DNA of 64,000 bases from Streptomyces cinerochromogenes (GCF_014648635.1 NZ_BMRM01000002.1:1-64000), one strand, 5' to 3'. Counted from the stretch's first letter, positions 44,187 through 53,812 are shown. Translations and numbers: made by a program. Notes: generated by a model from the letters alone, not told the origin.

Positions 44187-44555
44187 ATGGCTCTCGCCAA
44201 GCTCGACGTCGTGGTGCTGGACTGTCCCGACCCCCGCGCGCTGGCCGGCTTCTACGCCGGTGTGCTCGGCGGCACGGTGGAGGCGGACCCCGGGGACGGC
44301 GCGTGGGTCGACCTGAAGGTGCCCGGCGGGCCGGCGCTCGCCTTCCAGAGGGCACCCGGGTTCGTGCCGCCGCGGTGGCCCGCGGCGGACCACTCGCAGC
44401 AGTTCCACCTGGACCTCGTGGTAGAGGACCTGGACGCGGCCGAGAAGGGGGTACTGGAGCTGGGCGCCCGGCCGCTGGACACCGAGGACCGGGAGCGGAC
44501 GTTCCGTGTCTACGCCGACCCTGCGGGGCACCCGTTCTGCCTCTGCACGTGCTGA
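44187..44555 (+). CDS. VOC family protein A (glyoxalase/bleomycin-resistance fold)
   Basis: A 122-aa single-module vicinal-oxygen-chelate protein. It opens with LDVVVLDCPDPRALAGFYAGVLGG and ends YADPAGHPFCLCTC, the family pattern. The ATG follows AGGAGG. Metal ligands are hard to assign; the QFHLDLVV His is a candidate. It is 32 bases upstream of a close paralogue and is probably co-transcribed with it. Members dimerise. Substrate could be a small metabolite or antibiotic; none is indicated. Confidence 0.9.
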   Translation: MALAKLDVVVLDCPDPRALAGFYAGVLGGTVEADPGDGAWVDLKVPGGPALAFQRAPGFVPPRWPAADHSQQFHLDLVVEDLDAAEKGVLELGARPLDTEDRERTFRVYADPAGHPFCLCTC

Positions 44556-44587
44556 CCCGTTCCGAGATCCGTTCTGGAGGAGAAACC

Positions 44588-44980
44588 ATGGCGTCCGTGG
44601 CCCGGCTCCGCAACGTCGTCCTCGACTGTCCCGACCCGCACGCGCTGGCCGCCTTCTACGCGGCGGTGGCCGGGGGGACGCCCCAGCCGCAGGACGACGA
44701 CTGGGTCGTCCTCCAGGTCCCGGACGGGCCGCGGCTGGCCTTCCAGCGGGCCGAGGGGCACACCCCGCCGGACTGGCCGCGCGCGGACCACAACGGCCAG
44801 CAGCTGCACCTCGACTTCGACGCGGGCCCGACCTGGGCGGACATCGACACGGCCCACGAACGGGTGATCGCGCTCGGCGCCCGCCCGCTGGACCTGGAGG
44901 ACCGGGAGAAGAAGGACTTCCAGGTGTACGCCGACCCGGCCGGCCATCCGTTCTGCCTGTGCCGGATCGAACGGCCGTGA
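44588..44980 (+). CDS. VOC family protein B, tandem paralogue
   Basis: A 130-aa vicinal-oxygen-chelate protein that mirrors the preceding gene: VVLDCPDPHALAAFYAAVAGG, LAFQRAEGHTPPDWPRADH, QLHLDFD, YADPAGHPFCLCR. The ATG follows GGAGGAGAAACC, the ribosome site that decides the start (an upstream open stretch in this frame is not coding). The two genes arose by tandem duplication and now differ mainly in the middle loop. The proteins may form a heterodimer; this is inferred. Confidence 0.9.
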   Translation: MASVARLRNVVLDCPDPHALAAFYAAVAGGTPQPQDDDWVVLQVPDGPRLAFQRAEGHTPPDWPRADHNGQQLHLDFDAGPTWADIDTAHERVIALGARPLDLEDREKKDFQVYADPAGHPFCLCRIERP

Positions 44981-44984
44981 CGCC

Positions 44985-46088
44985 CTAGGAGACGTCCAGC
45001 TCGGTGATCCTCGCGTTCGACGCCTCCCGGCGCTGCTGTGCCGCCCGGGCGGTGAAGTCCGCGCTGCGCAGGACCCGCTGTACGTTCCGCCAGGTCAGAA
45101 GGGACAGCTCGGTCTCGGACCAGCCGCGGCGGAGCAGCTCGGCGATCAGGTGGGGGTAGCGGGAGGCGTCGGCGAGGTCGCGGGGGTGGACGGCCCCCGA
45201 GTCGTAGGTGCCGGACAGGCCGACGCACTCGGGGCCGGCCACCCGGCGGATGTGGTCGAGGTGGTCGGCGACGTCCGGGACGGCCGGGCCGGTCTGCTCC
45301 GCGGTGAGCGGCACCATGCACAGACCCTTCGCCTCGCCCAGGGCGGCGAGCAGCCCGTCGCCCAGGTTGGCCGGGTGCGGGCGCAGGGCCCGCGCGGCCG
45401 AGCGGCTGCACAGGACGGGGGTCTTGGACAGGGCGATGGTCCGCTCGACGGTGTCCGAGGAGGCGCCGGAGACGTCGGCGAGCACGCCGAGCCGGTTCAT
45501 CTCGCGCACGACCTCCTCCCCGAAGCGGGTCAGCCCGGTCTCGCCCGCCCAGGCGGTGCCGGCGAGGGTGAGCACCCGCAGCCCGAGGGCGTGCAGGATG
45601 CGCAGGAGGGCGAGGGAGTCGTCCAGGGCGGCGCCGGGGGCGGGGCCCAGCACCACGGCGACCCGGCCGCAGTTGCGGGCGTCGATGATCTGCCCTGCGG
45701 TGCGCACCAGCCGCAGGCCCTCCGGGTGGGACTCGACCACCGTGCGCACCAGGTCCAGCTGCTCCAGGGCCGCCGTCACCGCTCGGTCGGGGCCCGGCTC
45801 CTCGGGAAGGTGCAGGGACCAGAAGAGCGCGCCGACGTGCCCCTCGCGCAGCCGGGGCACATCGGTGTCGATCGCGGCCTCGCCCAGCTCCAGGTCGTAC
45901 CAGGGCAGATGGCGCAGCGCCCAGGGCAGGCCGCTGTAGCCGTCGGCGACCGGGTGGGTGTCGAGCAGGGCGTGCGCGCGCTCCAGCAGCTCGCCGTCCG
46001 GCTGCTGCCGGACGAAGGGGTCGTCCGGCAGGCCGTCGTCCTCGCCGACCTCGGCGGTGGTGGGGATGTCGTCCTGGAGGTCGGCCAT
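44985..46088 (-). CDS. membrane-dipeptidase family protein lacking metal ligands (probable pseudoenzyme)
   Basis: The 367-aa product aligns along its full length with the active dipeptidase that follows, but the five zinc ligands are replaced. HND in DGHNDLPW becomes YSG (Tyr51, Gly53). Glu in GAEGGHS becomes Ala150. His in LTHN becomes Gly177, and His in DLSH becomes Gly208. The active-site SHSSAR becomes SRSAAR, and the late GGDYDG becomes SGTYDS. The reading frame is intact, codon use is normal and the fold is kept, so it is a maintained protein rather than a decayed gene. It may be a partner or regulator of its active neighbour. ATG 46088 follows GGAG; an in-frame upstream start at 46160 is less likely. 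Confidence 0.85.
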   Translation of the reverse strand: MADLQDDIPTTAEVGEDDGLPDDPFVRQQPDGELLERAHALLDTHPVADGYSGLPWALRHLPWYDLELGEAAIDTDVPRLREGHVGALFWSLHLPEEPGPDRAVTAALEQLDLVRTVVESHPEGLRLVRTAGQIIDARNCGRVAVVLGPAPGAALDDSLALLRILHALGLRVLTLAGTAWAGETGLTRFGEEVVREMNRLGVLADVSGASSDTVERTIALSKTPVLCSRSAARALRPHPANLGDGLLAALGEAKGLCMVPLTAEQTGPAVPDVADHLDHIRRVAGPECVGLSGTYDSGAVHPRDLADASRYPHLIAELLRRGWSETELSLLTWRNVQRVLRSADFTARAAQQRREASNARITELDVS

Positions 46089-46217
46089 GGCGGGCTCCGT
46101 GCGTCGTCGTGGGCTACGTCGGTCGTGAGCTACGGCGGGCTGTGGCTGGCGTACCGACACGGTCGCACGGGACGGGGGGAGCCTTCCTGGCGAGTGGGGC
46201 GTTCGGGGGTACTCCGG

Positions 46218-47420
46218 TCAGCTGCTCCCGTCCGTGCCGTCCAGCGCCTCGATGGTGGCGAGGGAGGCGGGCCGGGTCGAGCGCAGGTCGCGGGCGACGT
46301 CCTCGGCCGCGCCCAGCACACGAACCGCGTTCTGCCAGGTCAGCTTGGCCAGGTCGGCCTTGGACCAGCCGCGGTCCAGCAGCTCGGCGAGGAGGTTCGG
46401 GTAGCCGGAGACGTCGTTCAGGCCGTCCGGGGTGAACGCGGTGCCGTCGTAGTCCCCGCCGATGCCCAGGTGGTCGATGCCGGCCACCTCGCGCATGTGG
46501 TCCAGGTGGTCCGCGACGGTGGACACCGTGGCGACCGGGCGGGGGTTGCGCTCCTCGAAGGCCCGGTGGACCTTCATCGCCTCGGCACTGGTGTCCAGGT
46601 GGTGCAGGCCGTGGGCGCGCAGGTTCTCGTCGGCCGCGGCCGTCCAGTCCACGGCGGCCTGGAGGACGAACTTGGGCACGAACGTCACCATGGCCACGCC
46701 GCCGTTGGCGGGCAGGCGCTCCAGGACGTCGTCGGGGATGTTGCGGGGGTGGTCGCACACCGCGCGGGCGGAGGAGTGCGAGAAGATCACCGGCGCCGAG
46801 CTGGCGTCCAGCGCGTCCCGCATCGTCGTCGCCGCCACATGGGAGAGGTCGACCAGCATGCCGAGCCGGTTCATCTCCGCCACGACCTCGCGGCCGAACG
46901 CGGACAGGCCGCCCACGTTCGGTTCGTCGGTCGCGGAGTCCGCCCAGTCCACGTTGTCGTTGTGGGTGAGCGTCATGTAGCGCACACCGAGCGCGTACAG
47001 GCCGCGCAGCGCGCCGAGGGAATTGGCGATGGAGTGGCCGCCCTCGGCGCCCATGAGCGAGGCGATACGGCCGTCCCGGCGGGCCGTCTCCAGGTCCGCG
47101 GCGGTCAGCGCGGGCGCCAGCTCGGCCGGGTAGCGCTCCAGCAGCCGGCGGACGCAGTCGATCTGCTCCAGCGTCGCCGCGACCGGCTCGGGCTCCTCGC
47201 AGGGGACGTACACCGACCAGTACTGCGCGCCGACCCCGCCGGCGCGCAGCCGCGGCAGGTCGGTGTGCAGGCGCTCGCGCTGGTCGCGGGCGATGTCGAG
47301 GGCGTCCAGGTCGTAACCGGCCTGCTTGCGCAGGGCCCAGGGCAGGTCGTTGTGCCCGTCGACCACGGGGAACTCGCGCAGCAGCGCGTGTGCTTCGTCC
47401 AGGGCGGCCACGGCGGTCAC
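46218..47420 (-). CDS. membrane dipeptidase (renal dipeptidase family), catalytically complete
   Basis: This 400-aa zinc peptidase splits dipeptides, often with D-amino acids at the C-terminal side. Ligands are all present: His23 and Asp25 (DGHND), Glu126 (GAEGGHS), His153 (LTHND) and His194 (DLSHV). SHSSARAV and the [11 protein letters not shown] motif are also intact. There is no signal peptide, so it is probably cytosolic. The GTG at 47420 overlaps the purE stop as GTGA, so translation is coupled to purE. It is followed after 129 bases by its ligand-less paralogue. D-amino dipeptide recycling from cell wall is a possible role, inferred. Confidence 0.92.
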   Translation of the reverse strand: MTAVAALDEAHALLREFPVVDGHNDLPWALRKQAGYDLDALDIARDQRERLHTDLPRLRAGGVGAQYWSVYVPCEEPEPVAATLEQIDCVRRLLERYPAELAPALTAADLETARRDGRIASLMGAEGGHSIANSLGALRGLYALGVRYMTLTHNDNVDWADSATDEPNVGGLSAFGREVVAEMNRLGMLVDLSHVAATTMRDALDASSAPVIFSHSSARAVCDHPRNIPDDVLERLPANGGVAMVTFVPKFVLQAAVDWTAAADENLRAHGLHHLDTSAEAMKVHRAFEERNPRPVATVSTVADHLDHMREVAGIDHLGIGGDYDGTAFTPDGLNDVSGYPNLLAELLDRGWSKADLAKLTWQNAVRVLGAAEDVARDLRSTRPASLATIEALDGTDGSS

Positions 47421-47938
47421 TTCCCGAAGCCGAAGCCGCCGGCGCCCTCGACCTTGGAGCGCAGCCGCTTGCCCTTCTCGGTGGCCTGGTCGTTGAGGTC
47501 CTGCTGGAAGTCGCGCATCTTGTGCAGCAGGTCCTCGTCGTGCGCGGCGAGCATCCGGGCCGCGAGGAGACCGGCGTTGCGGGCGCCGGCGACGGAGACC
47601 GTGGCGACCGGGACACCGGCGGGCATCTGCACGATGGAGAGCAGCGAGTCCATGCCGTCGAGGTACTTCAGCGGCACCGGCACGCCGATGACCGGCAGCG
47701 GGGTGACGGAGGCGAGCATGCCGGGCAGGTGGGCGGCACCGCCCGCGCCCGCGATGATCACCTTCAGGCCGCGGTCGGCGGCCTGCTCGCCGTACGAGAT
47801 CATCTCGCGGGGCATGCGGTGCGCGGAGACGACGTCGACCTCGTAGGAGATCTCGAACTCGTCCAGGGCCTTGGCGGCGGCTTCCATGACGGGCCAGTCG
47901 GAGTCCGACCCCATGACGATGCCAACGAGGGGGCTCAT
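47417..47938 (-). CDS. purE: N5-carboxyaminoimidazole ribonucleotide mutase
   Basis: This 173-aa class I PurE moves the carboxyl group of N5-CAIR to C4, giving CAIR in purine synthesis. Conserved [16 protein letters not shown] opens the substrate loop, SAHRMP follows, and [12 protein letters not shown] with [10 protein letters not shown] completes the active site. It overlaps purK by four bases (ATGA) and the dipeptidase by four, so the three are one operon. It has the extended Lys/Gly tail ([16 protein letters not shown]) of actinobacterial forms. Confidence 0.97.
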   Translation of the reverse strand: MSPLVGIVMGSDSDWPVMEAAAKALDEFEISYEVDVVSAHRMPREMISYGEQAADRGLKVIIAGAGGAAHLPGMLASVTPLPVIGVPVPLKYLDGMDSLLSIVQMPAGVPVATVSVAGARNAGLLAARMLAAHDEDLLHKMRDFQQDLNDQATEKGKRLRSKVEGAGGFGFGK

Positions 47939-49074
47939 TCGGTGATGGTGCCTCTCAGGTAGCCGGCTGCGTGACGGGCGCGCTCCAGCACGTCGTCCAG
48001 GTCGTCGCCGTAGGTGTTGACGTGTCCGACCTTGCGGCCGGGCTTCACGTCCTTGCCATACATGTGGATCTTGAGCTTGGGGTCACGGGCCATGCAGTGC
48101 AAGTACGCGGAGTACATGTCCGGGAAGTCGCCGCCCAGGACGTTGACCATCACGGTCCACCTGGCGCGCGGGCGCGGGTCGCCCAGCGGCAGGTCCAGGA
48201 CCGCGCGGACGTGGTTGGCGAACTGCGAGGTGATCGCGCCGTCCATGCTCCAGTGGCCGGAGTTGTGCGGGCGCATCGCCAGTTCGTTGACGAGGACGCG
48301 GCCGTCGCGGGTCTGGAACAGCTCGACGGCGAGGTGTCCGACGACGCCGAGTTCCTTGGCGATGGTCAGGGCCATCTGCTCGGCGCGCAGGGCCAGGTCC
48401 TCGTCCAGGTCCGGGGCGGGCGCGATCACCGTGTCGCAGACGCCGCCCACCTGCTGGGACTCCACCACCGGGTAGGCGACGGCCTGGCCGTGCGGGGAGC
48501 GTACGACGTTGGCGGCCAGCTCGCGGACGTAGTCGACCTTCTCCTCGGCGAGGACGGGGACGCCCGCCTTGAACGGTTCGGCGGCCTCCTCCGCGGAGTC
48601 GACGACCCACACGCCCTTGCCGTCGTAGCCACCGCGGACCGTCTTGAGGACGACGGGGAAGCCGTCGCCCTCCTCGGCGAACCGGACGACATCCTCCGGA
48701 TCGCTGACGATGCGGTGCCGCGGGCACGGGATGCCGAGCGCGTCGAGCTTCGCGCGCATCACGCCCTTGTCCTGGGCGTGCACCAGCGCGTCGGGCCCGG
48801 GGCGCACGGGGATGCCGTCCGCCTCCAGGGCGCGCAGGTGCTCGGTCGGCACGTGCTCGTGATCGAAGGTGATCACGTCACAGCCGCGCGCGAACTCGCG
48901 CAGCGTGTCGAGGTCGCGGTAGTCGCCGATGACGACATCGCTCACGACCTGCGCCGCGGAATCCTGAGGGGTGTCACTGAGAAGCTTGAATTTGATGCCC
49001 AACGGGATGCCCGCCTCGTGCGTCATACGCGCGAGCTGCCCCCCGCCGACCATGCCGACTACCGGGAACGTCAC
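47935..49074 (-). CDS. purK: N5-carboxyaminoimidazole ribonucleotide synthase
   Basis: The 379-aa ATP-grasp enzyme carboxylates AIR with bicarbonate and ATP, giving N5-CAIR for Pur[18 protein letters not shown] is the N-terminal signature. [18 protein letters not shown] is the ATP-grasp lysine loop, and [17 protein letters not shown] holds the metal residues. It is the first gene of the purK-purE-dipeptidase operon and divergent from the GtrA gene (183-base gap). ATG 49074 fits the family length. Confidence 0.97.
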   Translation of the reverse strand: MTFPVVGMVGGGQLARMTHEAGIPLGIKFKLLSDTPQDSAAQVVSDVVIGDYRDLDTLREFARGCDVITFDHEHVPTEHLRALEADGIPVRPGPDALVHAQDKGVMRAKLDALGIPCPRHRIVSDPEDVVRFAEEGDGFPVVLKTVRGGYDGKGVWVVDSAEEAAEPFKAGVPVLAEEKVDYVRELAANVVRSPHGQAVAYPVVESQQVGGVCDTVIAPAPDLDEDLALRAEQMALTIAKELGVVGHLAVELFQTRDGRVLVNELAMRPHNSGHWSMDGAITSQFANHVRAVLDLPLGDPRPRARWTVMVNVLGGDFPDMYSAYLHCMARDPKLKIHMYGKDVKPGRKVGHVNTYGDDLDDVLERARHAAGYLRGTITE

Positions 49075-49257
49075 ACCCCTAGCGTATCGGCCATGTGGAG
49101 GAGACCGGATCGCGTCCCTCCCCCGGGTCTCTTACCCAGGGCTTCCCCGACTCTTTACGACCCGTTTCCGGGGCGTGGCCCGGTCCACAGGCACGGGAGG
49201 GTCCGCCCGGCTAGCATGGCAAGGTCGACGGAACCTACCGACGGGAGCTGCACAGCC

Positions 49258-49761
49258 ATGGAACCTCGTTCCTCGGGGCTGCAACGGCTCGTACGCGAGG
49301 TGGTCAAGTTCGGGGCCGTCGGCGGTGCTGGCGTGCTCGTCAATCTCGGCGTGTTCAACCTGGTGCGGCACGTGTCCGACCTGCCGGTGGTGCGGGCCAG
49401 CATCATCGCGACCGTCGTGGCCATCGTCTTCAACTACGTCGGCTTCCGTTACTGGACGTACCGGGACCGCGACAAGAGCGGGCGCACCAAGGAACTCACG
49501 CTGTTCCTGCTGTTCAGCGCGGTCGGCCTGGTGATCGAGAACGGCGTGCTGTACCTGGCGACCTACGGCTTCGGCTGGGACAGCCCGCTGCAGAGCAACG
49601 TCTTCAAGTTCGTCGGCATCGGCGTCGCGACCCTGTTCCGCTTCTGGTCGTACCGCAGCTGGGTGTTCAAGGCGCTGCCCGCCCGGGAGGCCGTGGCGCG
49701 GGCGGAATCGATCCTGGAGCAGGAGTCGGAGCAGCAGACGCCGCGGCAGCGCGTTCCCTGA
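49258..49761 (+). CDS. GtrA family membrane protein
   Basis: A 167-aa protein with four transmembrane segments: about 22-40 (FGAVGGAGVLVNLGVFNLV), 48-67, 86-107 and 117-136. It carries the GtrA pattern VVKFGAVGGAGVLVN and NYVGFRYWTY. Family members are thought to flip or carry lipid-linked sugars across the membrane. A Glu/Gln-rich cytosolic tail ends the protein. ATG 49258 follows GGGAG. It is tail-to-tail with the sensor kinase gene (7 bases apart). Confidence 0.9.
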   Translation: MEPRSSGLQRLVREVVKFGAVGGAGVLVNLGVFNLVRHVSDLPVVRASIIATVVAIVFNYVGFRYWTYRDRDKSGRTKELTLFLLFSAVGLVIENGVLYLATYGFGWDSPLQSNVFKFVGIGVATLFRFWSYRSWVFKALPAREAVARAESILEQESEQQTPRQRVP

Positions 49762-49768
49762 CCGCCGC

Positions 49769-51040
49769 TCAGCGGACCGTGGGCCGGTCCTCGTCCGGCG
49801 TGCGCGCCGGGGGCGTGCGCGACAGGAACAGGCCGAAGACCGGGGGCTGCGCCTGGAGCAGCTCCAGCCGGCCGCCGTCGGCCTCCGCGAGGTCCCGGGC
49901 GACGGCCAGGCCGATCCCCGTGGAGTTCCGCCCGCTGATCGTGCGCTCGAAGATCCGCGCGCCGAGGTCCGCCGGGACCCCCGGCCCCTCGTCGGTGACC
50001 TCGATGACGGCCTGGTTGCCGGTGACCCGGGTGCGCAGGGCGACGGTGCCGCCGCCGTGCATCAGCGAGTTCTCGATCAGCGCGGCCAGCACCTGGGCGA
50101 CCGCGCCCGGTGTGCCCACCGCCTTCAGGTGCCGCTTGCCGGAGCTGACGATGGCCCGGCCGACGCTGCGGTAGGCGGGCCGCCACTCGGCGAGCTGCTG
50201 CTGGATGACCTCGTCCAGCTCGAAGGTGACGGCGGAGCCGGTCCGCGGGTCGCGGGAGTTCGTCAGCAGCCGCTGGACGACGTCCGTGAGCCGCTCGACC
50301 TGGGTCAGCGCGATGGTCGCCTCCTCCTTCACCGTGTCCGGGTCGTCGGTGAGGGTGATCTCCTCCAGCCGCATGGACAGCGCCGTCAGCGGTGTGCGGA
50401 GCTGGTGGGAGGCGTCGGCGGCGAGGCGCCGCTCGGCCGTCAGCATGCGCCCGATCCGCTCGGCGGAGGCGTCCAGCACATCGGCGACCCGGTCCAGCTC
50501 GGGGACGCCGTACCGCTTGTGCCGGGGGCGCGGGTCGCCGGAGCCGAGGCGTTCGGCGGTCTCGGCGAGGTCGGTCAGCGGGGAGGCGAGCCGGTTGGCC
50601 TGCCGTACGGCGAGCAGCACGGCCGCCACCACGGCGAGCAGCGCGACCAGCCCGATGATCAGCAGGGTCCGGCCGACCTCGCGGGTCACCGCGGAGCGGG
50701 GCTCCTGCACGGTGACCGTCTCGCCCTCCTCGCCGCGCTGCGTGGAGTGGATGGTGTCGCCCTCCGGCTTGCTGCCGATCTCGATGGGCGGCTTGCCGGG
50801 CATGCGGATGACCGCGTACTGGTCCTTGCTGACGGGGTTGCGCAGGACGTCCGCGTTGACGTTCTCGGCGGCGAGGATCCGGCTGTCCACGATGCTGGCC
50901 AGCCGCACCGCCTCGGACTCCACCCGTTCCTGGGCGCTGTTGCTGATCGTCCGCGTCTCGACGATCACGAGGGAGACCCCGAAGACCGCGATCACCACGA
51001 GGACGACGGCGAGGGTGGACTGGATGAGACGTCGGCGCAT
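49769..51040 (-). CDS. draK: two-component sensor histidine kinase (DraK-like)
   Basis: The 423-aa membrane kinase has two membrane spans (about 8-28 and 124-145) around a 95-residue extracytoplasmic sensor. HAMP (about 146-200), HisKA with His212 in ASHQLRTPLTAL, and an HATPase domain with ENSLMHGGG, DEGPGVP and GIGLAVARDLAEADGG follow. It is 36 bases downstream of its response regulator. The position between a GtrA gene and a peptide transporter, plus the sequence start, match DraK of S. coelicolor (SCO3062) as I recall. DraRK there tunes antibiotic output in response to nitrogen. The symbol is a synteny-based suggestion. Confidence 0.85.
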   Translation of the reverse strand: MRRRLIQSTLAVVLVVIAVFGVSLVIVETRTISNSAQERVESEAVRLASIVDSRILAAENVNADVLRNPVSKDQYAVIRMPGKPPIEIGSKPEGDTIHSTQRGEEGETVTVQEPRSAVTREVGRTLLIIGLVALLAVVAAVLLAVRQANRLASPLTDLAETAERLGSGDPRPRHKRYGVPELDRVADVLDASAERIGRMLTAERRLAADASHQLRTPLTALSMRLEEITLTDDPDTVKEEATIALTQVERLTDVVQRLLTNSRDPRTGSAVTFELDEVIQQQLAEWRPAYRSVGRAIVSSGKRHLKAVGTPGAVAQVLAALIENSLMHGGGTVALRTRVTGNQAVIEVTDEGPGVPADLGARIFERTISGRNSTGIGLAVARDLAEADGGRLELLQAQPPVFGLFLSRTPPARTPDEDRPTVR

Positions 51041-51076
51041 GGTCCGTTACCTGTGGGGAATCGCCGGGGCCCGGGC

Positions 51077-51754
51077 TCAGCTCTTCTCGAAGCGGAAGCC
51101 CACGCCGCGCACCGTCGCGATGTACCGGGGGTTCGCCGCGTCGTCACCGAGCTTCTTGCGCAGCCAGGAGATGTGCATGTCGAGGGTCTTGGTGGACGAC
51201 CACCACGTGGTGTCCCAGACCTCGCGCATCAGCTGGTCCCGGGTCACCACCCGGCCGGCGTCCCGCACCAGCACCCGCAGCAGATCGAACTCCTTGGCGG
51301 TGAGCTGGAGTTCCTCCTCGCCCATCCACGCCCGGTGCGACTCGACGTCGATCCGCACCCCGTGCGTGGCCGGCGGCTGCTGCGGCTCGGCGGCGCCGCG
51401 CCGGAGCAGGGCCCGCACCCGGGCGAGCAGTTCGGCGAGCCGGAACGGCTTGGTGACGTAGTCGTCGGCGCCCGCGTCCAGGCCGACGACGGTGTCCACC
51501 TCGTCGGCCCGCGCGGTCAGGATGAGGATCGGTACCGTGTGGCCGTCGGCGCGCAGCCGGCGGGCCACCTCCAGGCCGTCCATGCCGGGCAGGCCCAGGT
51601 CCAGCACGACCAGGTCGACGCCGCCCTGCATTCCGGCGTCGAGCGCGGCGGGTCCGTCCTCGCGCACCTCGACCTCGTAACCTTCCCGGCGCAGGGCGCG
51701 GGCCAGCGGCTCCGAGATGGACGCGTCGTCCTCGGCGAGCAGTACACGGGTCAT
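51077..51754 (-). CDS. draR: OmpR-family response regulator (DraR-like)
   Basis: The 225-aa regulator has a receiver domain (1-120) with acidic pocket AEDD, phospho-acceptor Asp52 (LDLGLPG), Thr in LTAR and Lys102 (VTKPF). A winged-helix DNA-binding domain follows (about 130-222), with LTAKEFDLLRVLV, TLDMHISWLRKKLG and TVRGVGFRFE. It is upstream of the kinase in one operon, with a start close to the left edge of a 534-base intergenic region. By recall the pair matches DraR/DraK (SCO3063/3062). Its targets cannot be seen from this sequence. Confidence 0.88.
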   Translation of the reverse strand: MTRVLLAEDDASISEPLARALRREGYEVEVREDGPAALDAGMQGGVDLVVLDLGLPGMDGLEVARRLRADGHTVPILILTARADEVDTVVGLDAGADDYVTKPFRLAELLARVRALLRRGAAEPQQPPATHGVRIDVESHRAWMGEEELQLTAKEFDLLRVLVRDAGRVVTRDQLMREVWDTTWWSSTKTLDMHISWLRKKLGDDAANPRYIATVRGVGFRFEKS

Positions 51755-52288
51755 GAGGTGATGGTAGACCGCCCGGGCGAGGTGCCGGGGTGTGATCGGT
51801 TCCCCCGCTTCTTACCTTCGCGCGCTGCTGGTACGAACCATCGACCTGGGGATGCGATCGTAGGAGAGACCTTCGAATCCCGTTGTGCGGTTCCCGCGAC
51901 ACCTGTGATCCGCGTCTCAAGTCCTTCCATATCCGGCAGTGTCCTGCCGTATGGTGACCTGAACGCCTGTAGTACACCGGGGACCTTTGGCCGGCAGTGG
52001 ACGCTGAAGGTCTCTTTCGTGTGCGGGCTGACCAAGATCACCTTGATCGGCCTCGAAAGGAATGACCTCTGGCCGGGCTCCGGACGCACTGACGCGTCGA
52101 GGGGCGTGGATCCCGGTGGTCGCCGTCCGCCACTCCGTGATCCGGAGCGGACTCCCCCTGGGCGTGGGGGTGGACGACCGACCTGCCGGTGCCGGCCGCA
52201 CCCCCACCGGGCGCGCAACTCCTTCAAGCTCGGCCTCGCCGAGCAGGGGGGACCCCCGACCGCGCGTCCCGACCAGCAAGGAACGACC
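51755..52288. promoter_or_regulatory. intergenic region between the two-component system and the peptide transporter
   Basis: No gene is evident in these 534 bases. The left side presumably holds the response-regulator promoter (leftward), and the middle that of the transporter (rightward). A CGGCAG-TGTC-CTGCCG inverted repeat lies near 51932-51947. GTGGGGGTG (52165-52173) can pair with CACCCCCAC (about 52200-52208), and CCCCC/GGGGG can compete with it. These could fold into alternative leader structures. A dispersed Streptomyces palindrome (about 52215-52260) precedes the transporter start. Confidence 0.45.
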
Positions 52289-53794
52289 ATGGCGTCCAGC
52301 CTGACGAAGGACTCGGTCCGCCCGGGCACCCCCGGTTCCGAGAAGACCTTCTTCGGCCACCCCCGCGGCCTGGCCACCCTCTTCATGACCGAGATGTGGG
52401 AGCGCTTCTCCTACTACGGCATGAGGGCTCTTCTCCCGCTGTACCTGGTGGCCCCGGGTGGCCTGCACCTGAGTGCGGGCACGGCGAGCGCCATCTACGC
52501 GGTGTACCTGTCGCTCGTGTACCTGCTCGCCCTGCCCGGCGGCTGGTTCGCCGACCGTCTGCTCGGCCCCCGCAAGACGGTCGCCGTCGCGGGCGGGATC
52601 ATCATGCTGGGCCACCTGTGCCTGGCGCTGCCGGCCGCCGCGAGCTTCTACGTCGGTCTGGTGCTCGTCGCCATCGGTTCGGGTCTGCTGAAGGCCAACA
52701 TCTCCACGATGGTCGGCCACCTCTACAACGGCCCGGAGGACCCGCGCCGTGACGGTGGCTTCACGCTCTTCTACATCGGCATCAACCTCGGTGCCTTCGT
52801 CGCCCCGCTGGTCATCGGCACCGTCGGCGAGGACGTCAACTGGCACCTCGGCTTCGCTCTGGCCGCCCTCGGCATGGCGCTGGGCCTCGCCCAGTACCTG
52901 CTCGGCGGACGCCACCTGAGCGCGAGGAGCAGCGAGGTCCCCACCCCGCTGACGCCCGCCGAGAAGGCGGCCACCCTGCGCAAGGGCCTGATCTGGCTCG
53001 CCGTCGCCGTGGTCTTCTACGGCGTCGTCGGCGGCACCGGCCACTTCACCCTGAACTGGGCGCTGATCCCGCTCACCCTCATCGGCCTGATCGTGCCGAT
53101 CCTGGTCATCTCCCGCATCCTGCGGGACAAGGAGCTGGACACCGCCGAGCGGTCGAAGGTGTCGGCGTACATCTGGTTCTTCGTCGCCGCCGCCGTCTTC
53201 TGGATGATCTACGACCAGGGTGGTTCGACCCTGTCGCTGTTCGCCCAGAACAACGCCAAGAACTCGGTCCTCGGCTGGGGCTTCCCGGTCTCCTGGTACC
53301 AGTCGGTCAACCCGGTCATGATCATGGCCCTGGCGCCGGTCTTCGCCTGGCTGTGGCTGTGGCTGAACCGCCGCGGCAAGGAGCCGAGCACGATCGTGAA
53401 GTTCGCCTCCGGCCTGGTGCTCGTGGGTGCGTCCTTCTTCGTCTTCCTCGCCCCGCTGTCGATCGCCGAGGGCGGTCACAAGGCCGCGGCGATGTGGCTG
53501 GTCGCGATCTACTTCGTGCAGACCGTCGGTGAGCTGACGCTGTCCCCGGTCGGTCTGTCCGTGACGACGAAGATGGCGCCGAAGAAGTACGCCTCGCAGA
53601 TGATGGGCGTCTGGTTCCTCGCGGTGACCGCGGGCGACTCCGTCACCGCCCTGCTGTCCAACCCGGCCGTGGGTGGCGTCAACCTCGACAAGATGGGCTT
53701 CGTCGCCCTGGAGGCCGTGCTCGCCGTGGTCGCCGGTGTCGCGGTGTGGATGTACCGCGGCAAGGTGAAGAAGATGATGGGCAGCGTCAACTAG
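52289..53794 (+). CDS. POT/PTR2 family proton-coupled peptide transporter
   Basis: This 501-aa major-facilitator protein imports di- and tripeptides with protons. The POT signature ExxERFxYYG is present as EMWERFSYYGMRALLPLYL (about residues 36-54). The family's second motif (ADRLLGPRKT with GSGLLKANIS) and the FYIGINLGAFVAPL segment are also present, with about 14 hydrophobic segments. ATG 52289 has AAGGA at 7 bases; the long open frame upstream is not coding. It is next to a draRK-like pair, which may control it. A strong terminator follows. Confidence 0.95.
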   Translation: MASSLTKDSVRPGTPGSEKTFFGHPRGLATLFMTEMWERFSYYGMRALLPLYLVAPGGLHLSAGTASAIYAVYLSLVYLLALPGGWFADRLLGPRKTVAVAGGIIMLGHLCLALPAAASFYVGLVLVAIGSGLLKANISTMVGHLYNGPEDPRRDGGFTLFYIGINLGAFVAPLVIGTVGEDVNWHLGFALAALGMALGLAQYLLGGRHLSARSSEVPTPLTPAEKAATLRKGLIWLAVAVVFYGVVGGTGHFTLNWALIPLTLIGLIVPILVISRILRDKELDTAERSKVSAYIWFFVAAAVFWMIYDQGGSTLSLFAQNNAKNSVLGWGFPVSWYQSVNPVMIMALAPVFAWLWLWLNRRGKEPSTIVKFASGLVLVGASFFVFLAPLSIAEGGHKAAAMWLVAIYFVQTVGELTLSPVGLSVTTKMAPKKYASQMMGVWFLAVTAGDSVTALLSNPAVGGVNLDKMGFVALEAVLAVVAGVAVWMYRGKVKKMMGSVN

Positions 53795-53812
53795 TCGCTG
53801 CACCCGAACGGC

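Noticed and set aside
46109..46435. Plus-strand frame near the dipeptidase gap
   Set aside because: Arg/Gly-rich translation over the end of a minus-strand dipeptidase, with no start signal; treated as a shadow.
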